Under the pieces are notes generated by a model, which saw only the letters and a list, made by a program, of their open reading frames with translations, did not search any database and was not told the DNA's origin. A program made the translations under genes and the position numbers. From UBA4416 sp043718985 (GTDB lineage: Bacteria; Bacteroidota; Bacteroidia; B-17B0; Aurantibacillaceae), in NCBI GenBank assembly GCA_043718985.1, contig JAYSUQ010000221.1:1-30078 (forward strand): 30,078 nt of DNA. The letters are read 5' to 3'. Shown one piece after another: positions 18,764-25,456 of the stretch (position 1 is its first letter; each line of letters starts with the position of its first letter).

Positions 18764-18952
18764 TTATTGCTTTTTTTTAAATTGCATATATAACAACATT
18801 ATTATTAACGAGCTTCCGCCCAAAGGCATTGCCATTTTGTATAAATAATCAATTTTATTTGTTTTTAAATACAGTGTAAATAATGTTGTAGCCGATGTAA
18901 TGGCACAAAATAAAGCAATAAACAATAAAATTTTTGCAATTTTAGGATACAT
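18764..18952 (-). CDS. Small two-helix membrane protein, unknown function
   Basis: A 62-aa protein with two predicted membrane helices (about 5-27 and 40-57), a short loop containing KTNKID and a basic C-terminal tail (FKKKQ). I do not recognise a family. I accept it as real because it fills exactly the space between two genes of the same operon: 9 nt after the RsbW-like ATPase gene and 1 nt before ybeY, both on the same strand, with an ATG start. Its role is unknown. A membrane partner for the DUF4175 protein or the ATPase is one possibility, but that rests only on position. Confidence 0.65.
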   Translation of the reverse strand: MYPKIAKILLFIALFCAITSATTLFTLYLKTNKIDYLYKMAMPLGGSSLIIMLLYMQFKKKQ

Positions 18953-18961
18953 ACAAAGTAA

Positions 18962-19375
18962 TTATCGAATGGTATTAAATGTTAACATTACCTCTTGCCC
19001 TCGGTTATTAAATTCAACTTTATCGGCTAAATTTTTCATTAAAAAAACACCACGTCCATTTGGTTTATCTATGTATTGTGGGTCGGTGGGGTCGGGCAAG
19101 GCATCGTAATCAAAGCCTTCGCCTTCATCTGCAACTAAAAATTTAATGTAATTATCCGTCGATTCAAACCCTATTTGTATTCGTTTTTCGGGGTTGCTTT
19201 TATTGCCGTGATACATGGCGTTGTTTACTGCCTCTGTAACGGCAATCATTATATTACCGTGGTTATCTTCGTTTACATTAAACACATCGCAAACATCTTC
19301 AACCATTCGTTCTACTAAACGCATGTTTTCGTGCGATGAGGTAATGTTTAATTTTTGTCCAGCAGAAGGTATCAT
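18962..19375 (-). CDS. RsbW/SpoIIAB-like ATP-binding protein
   Basis: A 137-aa HATPase_c_2 (GHKL) domain protein, the size of anti-sigma serine kinases. Visible motifs are the N box IMIAVTEAVNNAMYHGN, the G1 box VADEGEGFDY and the G2 box GRGVFLMKNL. Family members phosphorylate STAS anti-anti-sigma proteins and hold sigma factors; the SpoIIE phosphatases encoded at 1639 and 23001 are of the opposing class. No STAS or sigma gene is nearby, so the partners are inferred only. Its ATG overlaps the DUF4175 stop codon by one base (TAATG), which implies translational coupling. Confidence 0.88.
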   Translation of the reverse strand: MIPSAGQKLNITSSHENMRLVERMVEDVCDVFNVNEDNHGNIMIAVTEAVNNAMYHGNKSNPEKRIQIGFESTDNYIKFLVADEGEGFDYDALPDPTDPQYIDKPNGRGVFLMKNLADKVEFNNRGQEVMLTFNTIR

Positions 19376-22300
19376 TATTGGTTAACGCTATTAAAATATT
19401 GATTTACTTTTTGTTTATAATACGGCGTTAAACTTGGCGAAACGGTGTTTAGTAATTCCAATTCTTTAGCTCGTAGTCTTTTATACTCTAAAAACTGCGT
19501 AGGGTTACTTAAAATTTCATTTTTTGCTTCATTACTTTTTCGTTGCTCATCTTGCTCTCGTTCTCGCTCTGCTTTTTCACTTTCTAAAAGTTTAGTAATA
19601 ATATCTTGCTGGCGTTTCATGGTTTCTTGAGTAATGCGTTTATTTACAATATCTGTTTCGGTTTGCTCCATCATTTCGGCAATGTTGCCTCCTGCATTTG
19701 AGCCGCCATCTTTTTTAATTTTACTTAAAGCATCTTGCATTTGTCGGCGCAAAGCCTCTTGCTGCGCTGCCATTTTTGCTAACTGTTCGCTCATTGAGTT
19801 TCCGGGAGCCTCGCCTTTACCTTGTCCTTGCATTCCCATTCCACCTTGCCCACCTGGCTTTTGTCCGCCTGGCTTTTGCCCAGGTTTATCGCCAGGTTTT
19901 TGTCCTCCAGGTTTTTGTCCTTGTTCTAGTTGTTTTTTAAGTTCTTCTAATTGTTTATTTAATTGTTGTTGCATTTGGCGCATATTGGCCATACCTGGTT
20001 TGTTACCAGGCTTTGAACTTGGCTTGCCTTTGCCAGGCTTATTGCAACTACCGCTACCAGGCTTTTGTTGTTTTTGTTGCTTGGCTTGTTGTTGCATTTG
20101 CTCTAAACTTTCGTTTAACAATAAAGCTAAATTATTTATGGCCGCCATCGAGTATTGCATGCGCATTTGAGCGTTTGAGGGCACTCGTTCTGCTAATTCA
20201 GATACAGCCTTGCCCATATTTAAATGTATGGCGCTAATTTCTCGATTAACCGTTGCGCTAATTTGCGGGTTGCGTTTACTTAGTGCAAACAAACTGTCTT
20301 CAATTTGCTTGCTATCATTTTGTAATTTTTTTTGACCTTGTGGTATTTTTAAATACTGAGGATTATCTGTGCGGGTTTTTGATAATTCATTCATCAAATT
20401 TTCTTGGGCAAACGATACATTTAGTAGGTTTTCTAAAATCTGACGTAATGCTTGCATGTCTTCTTCGTTTTCTTCTTTTTGCATCTCATTAATCGATTTT
20501 TGCATTTTATTTTGCATTTCTTCCATTTTTTCGGAAGCCGATTTTTGAGATTTAGAAGCGTTTTTTTTATTATTCTTATTTAATTCTTCCAAACTTTTCT
20601 CCATTTCCTTTGTCACTTCTTTTTGCTGTTCATCGGTTTTAGGTATTTCGTTTGGTTGTTCTAATGCAGCGTTTTTTTCTTCTAAATTTTTTAATTCTTT
20701 TTTTAAATCATCAAATTGTTTGTTTAAATCGTTTTGTTTTTTTTCTAGTTCATTGTTACTACTTTCTTTTTTGTTTTTAGTGTCAGGCTTATCTTTATTG
20801 TCGCTTTTAGATTCGTTATCTTCAAGTTTTTTTTCATCTTTTTGATTTTCTTTCGCGTCTTTCTTCCCATCTGTTTCTTTATTTAACGCATCTTCTTTCT
20901 TTTTTAAATCATCTAATTTATCAATGGCTTGTTGCATTTTTTGCTCCACTTCCATTTGTTTAAAAGCCTCTAGCGTTCTGTCTAATTCTTTTTCAACATC
21001 TTTGTTATTTAATTTTAACTCCTCAAGTTTTTGTTGTACTTGGTTTTTATCTAGTTTATCTAATAGTTTATTTAACTCATCAAACAATTTTTTCATTTCG
21101 GGAGTCATTATGTTTTCAAATAATTTTTCTAACTCTTTTTGTTTTTCAAGTAACGATTCGTCTTGCTGATTGGTTTCGTTTTGCTGCTCGTTATTTAATT
21201 TATTTTCTTGTTTTGTTTCTTCAATTTTATTTTTTAATTCGTTTTGCTTTTTTAAAATATCCTCTAACTTTTTCTTTTCTTCCCAACCCATTTGTTTTTT
21301 ATCGTTCAGTTTTTTTGCTAGTTCGTTAATGTCTTTTTGTAACTCTTTGGCTTTTTTTAAACCATCGTCAATATCTTTTTTTATTTCCGAATTGTTTTTA
21401 TCAGTTGCTTTGTTAATTTCATCTATAGTAGGAGCCTTAAATTGCATTACCTGTGTTTTAGATGATTTAGCGCCATTAACACCATCGTTATCCCATACTT
21501 CAAAATAATAATCAATTTTATCGCCTGGCAATAAATTATAGCTACTCGCATCAAAATAATAAAAATACGGTTGCGTTATTTGTTGTTTATCTATAGCAAT
21601 AATTTGTTCGTTGTTTTTAAAAACGGGGTTTCCTGCCGAGTCTTGCGAATAGGTTGTTGATTTAAAAATTAATTTAGTAAATCCGTAATCATCTTTAACT
21701 GAACCCGAAAAATAAATACTTTTAGTGTTAAGCGAGTCTTTTTTTTCGGCCACATCAATAATTGGTAATTGGTCGGGCACAACATTAATTGTGTAATTAA
21801 CCGAATCGGGATTTTGTATTAAAAACTGGTTTAGTGTTTTAATAGTGTACGATGTAGAGTGCATTAACCGTTTGCTATATGCAAATTCGTTTTCGTTATT
21901 TTTCGTTGTATTAATAGTGGTATCATTAAATTGTAATAAAATTTTATTGGTGTTTTTTGTGTAAAACAACCAACTTAATTTTGTGCCTTGTGGCAATTGC
22001 ATATCGCCAATGTTACTAATGGTTTCGTTTTTTTTATTAAGATAGGTTGGGTAAATTAATTGTACATCAAACCTTGTTAGCATTGGTTTTGGCAACACTG
22101 TTAGTTCGTATTGTTTTGAGTTAAAGCCTGCGGCAATAAAAACAAACGTCTCGTTTTTTTGAACATTTTTTAACTCGTAACAAAATGTTACATTGGTTAG
22201 TTTATCCATCTTATGCTCAATACCATCAATTAGCACAAACACTTCGTTTGGTATTTCGTTGCCATTAATAGTTAAATCTATTTTAAAATTTTGTTGCTGT

Positions 22301-22929
22301 ATGGCTTGCAGTTTTTTATTAGTTAATTCGAATTTAAATGGTGCTAATTTTTCAAAGTAAGTTTGATGAAATACCATGCGCTCTGCTCCAATTTTAATAA
22401 TGTTTGGCTTAACAGCAAAAATTAACAACATTAAACCAATTGGGGGTAGTGTGTATTTTAAATACTTTTTATTGTCGTTTAAATTTATGGCTGCTGTAAA
22501 TGCAATTGGTTTTAACTCTGCAATTTTTTGATTAATGCTTGCCTCTAACAAATCGGGAGATAATACTGAGCCTACATTACGTTGTAATTGTAATGTGTTT
22601 GTTAGTTTATCGTTAATGTTTGTGAAATGTTTGCCTATAATAGCAGCAGCAGCATCGTGTGTTATTATTTGCCCTAATTTATTTAATTTTAATAATGGTA
22701 CTGCAATGTATTTTGTAATAATAAATAAGCTACTTACTACAAAGCCATAAAATAATACAGTGCGAATGCTAGTGTTAAACTCGGCAAAATACTCGGCAAC
22801 CACTAAGCATAAAAAAGCAGCAACTAATAACCCACTTGTGTATAATAAACCTTTTACGAGTTTATTTTTATAGTATTTACGTATAAACTCATCGAGCTTT
22901 AGTAATAATATATTTTGAGAATTTGCCAT
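19375..22929 (-). CDS. DUF4175 family membrane-anchored coiled-coil protein
   Basis: An 1184-aa protein. Two N-terminal membrane helices (about 23-45 and 55-77) and a third (about 155-173) precede a region of beta-rich domains (about 180-500, including NDGVNGAKSSKTQVMQFKAP). A very long Lys/Glu/Gln-rich coiled coil (about 510-850) follows, then a conserved helical stretch. A Gly-Pro-Lys-rich low-complexity linker (about 955-1026) and a charged C-terminal helix end in SPSLTPYYKQKVNQYFN. The layout matches the DUF4175 family of Bacteroidota; the function is not established. The N-terminal helices suggest an inner-membrane anchor, with the long coil reaching away from it. It is the first gene of the operon with the RsbW-like ATPase, a 62-aa membrane protein and YbeY. 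Confidence 0.88.
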   Translation of the reverse strand: MANSQNILLLKLDEFIRKYYKNKLVKGLLYTSGLLVAAFLCLVVAEYFAEFNTSIRTVLFYGFVVSSLFIITKYIAVPLLKLNKLGQIITHDAAAAIIGKHFTNINDKLTNTLQLQRNVGSVLSPDLLEASINQKIAELKPIAFTAAINLNDNKKYLKYTLPPIGLMLLIFAVKPNIIKIGAERMVFHQTYFEKLAPFKFELTNKKLQAIQQQNFKIDLTINGNEIPNEVFVLIDGIEHKMDKLTNVTFCYELKNVQKNETFVFIAAGFNSKQYELTVLPKPMLTRFDVQLIYPTYLNKKNETISNIGDMQLPQGTKLSWLFYTKNTNKILLQFNDTTINTTKNNENEFAYSKRLMHSTSYTIKTLNQFLIQNPDSVNYTINVVPDQLPIIDVAEKKDSLNTKSIYFSGSVKDDYGFTKLIFKSTTYSQDSAGNPVFKNNEQIIAIDKQQITQPYFYYFDASSYNLLPGDKIDYYFEVWDNDGVNGAKSSKTQVMQFKAPTIDEINKATDKNNSEIKKDIDDGLKKAKELQKDINELAKKLNDKKQMGWEEKKKLEDILKKQNELKNKIEETKQENKLNNEQQNETNQQDESLLEKQKELEKLFENIMTPEMKKLFDELNKLLDKLDKNQVQQKLEELKLNNKDVEKELDRTLEAFKQMEVEQKMQQAIDKLDDLKKKEDALNKETDGKKDAKENQKDEKKLEDNESKSDNKDKPDTKNKKESSNNELEKKQNDLNKQFDDLKKELKNLEEKNAALEQPNEIPKTDEQQKEVTKEMEKSLEELNKNNKKNASKSQKSASEKMEEMQNKMQKSINEMQKEENEEDMQALRQILENLLNVSFAQENLMNELSKTRTDNPQYLKIPQGQKKLQNDSKQIEDSLFALSKRNPQISATVNREISAIHLNMGKAVSELAERVPSNAQMRMQYSMAAINNLALLLNESLEQMQQQAKQQKQQKPGSGSCNKPGKGKPSSKPGNKPGMANMRQMQQQLNKQLEELKKQLEQGQKPGGQKPGDKPGQKPGGQKPGGQGGMGMQGQGKGEAPGNSMSEQLAKMAAQQEALRRQMQDALSKIKKDGGSNAGGNIAEMMEQTETDIVNKRITQETMKRQQDIITKLLESEKAEREREQDEQRKSNEAKNEILSNPTQFLEYKRLRAKELELLNTVSPSLTPYYKQKVNQYFNSVNQ
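19847..19925 (-). repeat. Low-complexity GQKPG repeat in DUF4175 gene
   Basis: Imperfect tandem copies of a 12-18-nt unit encode GQKPGGQKPGDKPGQKPGGQ. A related KPGKGKPSSKPGNKPG stretch lies at about 19995-20065. This is a flexible Pro/Gly/Lys linker and a likely site of replication slippage, so its length may vary among strains. Confidence 0.75.
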
Positions 22930-23000
22930 TAACTAAGCATTAAATATAGCTAAAAGCAACGGGTTTAAAAATAAAAAAAGTGTTAAACGTTAAGTAAAAT
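22930..23000. promoter_or_regulatory. Leader of DUF4175 operon with TTAACGTTTAAC motif
   Basis: This 71-bp spacer separates the stop codon of the TPR-SpoIIE gene from the DUF4175 start. On the minus strand it contains TTAACGTTTAAC at 22982-22993, about 52 nt before the DUF4175 ATG. The same 12-mer, in the same orientation relative to the downstream gene, occurs before the ABC transporter gene at 25372-25383. Confidence 0.35.
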
Positions 23001-24989
23001 TTATACTCTAACACCAATTAAGCTAATGTCATCCACTTGCTCGTAACCCTGTTTCCAATCGTCAATAGTTTTTGCAAATAGTTCTTTTTGCGTAAGCATT
23101 GGCTTAGTATGGTTGGCCAACAATAAATCCATTAATGGTTTGTATTTGTATTTTTTACCTTTTATGCCTCCAAACTGATCGGCGTAGCCATCGGTTATTA
23201 AATAAATGCAATCGCCAGTTTGTAGTTGTATGGCTTGGGCTGTAAATGGTATTGTATCGGTAACGTAACTGCCAATTGGCATTTTATCGGCTTTATACTC
23301 GGTTATTTGGTTATTACGAACGAGCCACATTGGGTTGTTAGCGCCAGCAAACTCAAGTGTATTGTCTAGTTTATTCCAAACGCAAAGGCTAATATCCATA
23401 CCATCTTTTTGTTCTATTGCACCATCTTGATGTAAGGCTGTTTTTATTTTATCGCGTAATTTATTTAATATAGTATCTGCTTTAAAAATTTTGTTTTCAA
23501 CAATTATTTCGTTTAAAAAACTATTGCCTAACATACTCATAAAACCGCCTGGCACGCCGTGGCCTGTACAATCGGCTAACAAAAATATACTGCGATTGTT
23601 GGGTGTGTTATAAGCCCAGTAAAAATCGCCACTAACAATATCTTTAGGTTTAAATAAAATAAAATGTTCAACACTAATTTTACTCCACACCTCATTACCT
23701 GTTAATACCGCATTTTGTATGCGCTTGGCGTAATTTATACTATCAATAATTTCTTTTTGTTTTTCTTCAACAATATTTTTTTGTAAATTAATTTGTTTGT
23801 TTTGTGTTTCAACAAGTTTGTTTTTTTCTTCAATAATGAGCTTTGCTTTTTGTGTTTTTTTAAAATTTACAAATGCCATTGCGCCAAAAAAACCAATACT
23901 TAAAAGTGCTAATGCGCCTAATACTATAATTAATTGTTGTTGTTTGTTTTGTTTTTCTTGTGCGCTAATTTCATTCGATTGATTTTTAATTTGTAATTCT
24001 TTTTTTTCGGTTTGATACTTGGTTTCAACTTCAATAATTTTATTTGTAGATTCTACATTATATAAACTATCCGATAATGTTCTAATCCCTTCAAGATAAT
24101 AAATAGCCTGTTCAAATTGTTTTTCTTTTTTATATAATACAACTAAATTGGTGTAAATATCATTTAAACATGGAAGATTTTTGCTTTTTTGAGCAGAGGT
24201 TAAACCCTTAAATAAATATTCTTTTGCTTTTGGAAAATTACCTAATGACAAATAATTATCCCCAATATTATTGTAAGTGATACATAGTGTCCAATCGTTA
24301 TTATTATCTTTTAAAAGGTTTAATTTTTTATAATTAAATTCTAAAGATTTACTGTATTGTTTTAAGTTATTAAATACCACTGCAATATTGCCATAGGAAT
24401 CAGCCTCTCCTAAATAATCTTGTATTTCTTTTCTAATTTCTAATGCTTGATAATGAAATGCTAACGAATGAAAATCATCTTTGTTTTCGGAGTAAATAGT
24501 AGCAACATTGTTTAAAATTGATGCCACCCCTTTTTTATATCCAGCTTTTTCGTAATATTTTTTTGAAATAAAATAATACTTAAGGGTTAATTCTGACCTT
24601 TTTTGGTAAGAGTAAATCATTCCTATATTTTGATTTACTGAACCAAGCCCTCTGTAATATTGAATTTGCTCAAATAAAGTGAGTGCTTTGGTGAAATTTT
24701 TAAAGGCATCGTTGTATTTAGTTGTAAAAATATAATAAACTCCAATAGCATTTAAAGCATTACCCTGTTCTTTTATGTTTTTTGTTTTAAAAGCGGAGTT
24801 ATATGCAAGTTTGGCGTAATAAAAAGAAGAGTCAATGTTTTCATTTCTATACTCAATTGCTAATTTACGTAAACACTCTGCCGAATCCTTATAGCTGGTT
24901 GTTTTAATCGCGTTAAGTAGTGAATCTTTTTGCCCAAAAAATACAAAATTATAAATTACAATAAAGCCTATTAATAATACATACTTCAT
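23001..24989 (-). CDS. TPR sensor with SpoIIE-type PP2C phosphatase
   Basis: A 662-aa protein. Signal peptide (MKYVLLIGFIVIYNFVFFGQ) and a periplasmic array of about seven TPRs (about 20-320, e.g. NNVATIYSENKDDFHSLAFH) precede a membrane helix (about 350-373). A coiled coil follows, then a cytoplasmic PP2C/SpoIIE domain (about 430-662). Metal-site motifs are GDFYW, ADCTGHGVPGGF and ITDGYADQFGG. The catalytic part is clearly related to that of the 1639-4833 sensor (both have SINYA(Q/K)RIQ before the domain), but the sensing part differs. It likely dephosphorylates a STAS-type partner. It lies downstream of the double-glycine peptide gene on the same strand, separated by a terminator. Confidence 0.92.
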   Translation of the reverse strand: MKYVLLIGFIVIYNFVFFGQKDSLLNAIKTTSYKDSAECLRKLAIEYRNENIDSSFYYAKLAYNSAFKTKNIKEQGNALNAIGVYYIFTTKYNDAFKNFTKALTLFEQIQYYRGLGSVNQNIGMIYSYQKRSELTLKYYFISKKYYEKAGYKKGVASILNNVATIYSENKDDFHSLAFHYQALEIRKEIQDYLGEADSYGNIAVVFNNLKQYSKSLEFNYKKLNLLKDNNNDWTLCITYNNIGDNYLSLGNFPKAKEYLFKGLTSAQKSKNLPCLNDIYTNLVVLYKKEKQFEQAIYYLEGIRTLSDSLYNVESTNKIIEVETKYQTEKKELQIKNQSNEISAQEKQNKQQQLIIVLGALALLSIGFFGAMAFVNFKKTQKAKLIIEEKNKLVETQNKQINLQKNIVEEKQKEIIDSINYAKRIQNAVLTGNEVWSKISVEHFILFKPKDIVSGDFYWAYNTPNNRSIFLLADCTGHGVPGGFMSMLGNSFLNEIIVENKIFKADTILNKLRDKIKTALHQDGAIEQKDGMDISLCVWNKLDNTLEFAGANNPMWLVRNNQITEYKADKMPIGSYVTDTIPFTAQAIQLQTGDCIYLITDGYADQFGGIKGKKYKYKPLMDLLLANHTKPMLTQKELFAKTIDDWKQGYEQVDDISLIGVRV

Positions 24990-25022
24990 AAAGTGAAGTT
25001 AACACTAATGTTATATAAAACA

Positions 25023-25050
25023 AAAAAGCAACTCAATTGAGTTGCTTTTT
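25023..25050 (-). terminator. Intrinsic terminator after the peptide gene
   Basis: A perfect palindrome (25023-25036 with 25037-25050) forms a hairpin whose central bases make the loop, with A/T runs at both ends giving a U-tract on either strand. It lies 18 nt past the stop codon of the minus-strand double-glycine peptide gene and 33 nt before the SpoIIE start, so the peptide transcript probably ends here. Confidence 0.8.
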
Positions 25051-25068
25051 AATGTAAAAATTTAATAT

Positions 25069-25287
25069 TTATGCGTATGCTGCAGAGCCCGCAGAACTTC
25101 CAGTGCCTATACCTGAACCACTAGTAGTTGGTGTAGTTTTTACAAGGCCAGTTGCAGCATAAGCAGCCGAAGCGGCACCACCACCTGTTGTTCCCCCAAC
25201 AACTTTCTCTAATTGTGTTTTATCCATTTTTTGGATGTTTACTGTTGCTTTTTTGTTTTCTTTTTTAAAAATGTTAAATAGTTTCAT
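25069..25287 (-). CDS. Double-glycine leader peptide, bacteriocin-like precursor
   Basis: A 72-aa precursor. Residues 1-32 look like a double-glycine leader: basic N-terminus, then IQKMDKTQLEKVVGG with the GG cleavage site at 31-32 and Leu/Val at the expected hydrophobic positions. The predicted mature peptide (33-72, 40 aa) is Gly/Ala/Ser/Thr-rich, has no Cys, almost no charge, and carries SAAYA twice (40-44 and 68-72). It is divergent from a C39-peptidase ABC transporter and HlyD adaptor, the machinery that cuts and exports GG-leader peptides. I infer that it is their substrate. It could be an unmodified bacteriocin, a signalling peptide or another secreted small protein. The absence of Cys rules out lanthionine bridges, and no modifying enzyme is adjacent. 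It has its own terminator. Confidence 0.75.
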   Translation of the reverse strand: MKLFNIFKKENKKATVNIQKMDKTQLEKVVGGTTGGGAASAAYAATGLVKTTPTTSGSGIGTGSSAGSAAYA

Positions 25288-25456
25288 AGTGGTTTTGGGT
25301 TTTAAAAGTTTAGGTAAAAATAAATTTTTTTCCGAACAACAACTATCAAACTAAAGATAAATTAGGTAATTTTAACGTTTAACGAATCTTTTTTGCCTAT
25401 TAATTTAAAAATTACAGCAATTTTACAAATCATTCGTATTTTTAGCTAAATAAATT
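25288..25456. promoter_or_regulatory. Divergent control region, peptide and transporter
   Basis: This 169-bp gap separates the start codons of the peptide gene (minus) and the transporter gene (plus). It holds a tandem 7-bp repeat TTTAACGTTTAACG (25371-25384), 73 nt before the transporter ATG. A core of this motif recurs upstream of the DUF4175 gene. The motif may be an operator shared by the divergent genes. No clear -33/-7 promoter match was found. Confidence 0.4.

Noticed and set aside
19634..20170. A 178-codon Cys/Pro/Phe-rich plus-strand ORF, resembling a cysteine-rich secreted protein.
   Set aside because: It is the antisense shadow of the low-complexity Gly-Pro-Lys part of the DUF4175 gene; the composition mirrors that repeat and no signal or family motif exists.
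25288..25456. Bacteroidota-type promoters (TTTG and TAnnTTTG boxes) for the divergent genes.
   Set aside because: I found only partial matches with wrong spacing, so no promoter position is claimed.
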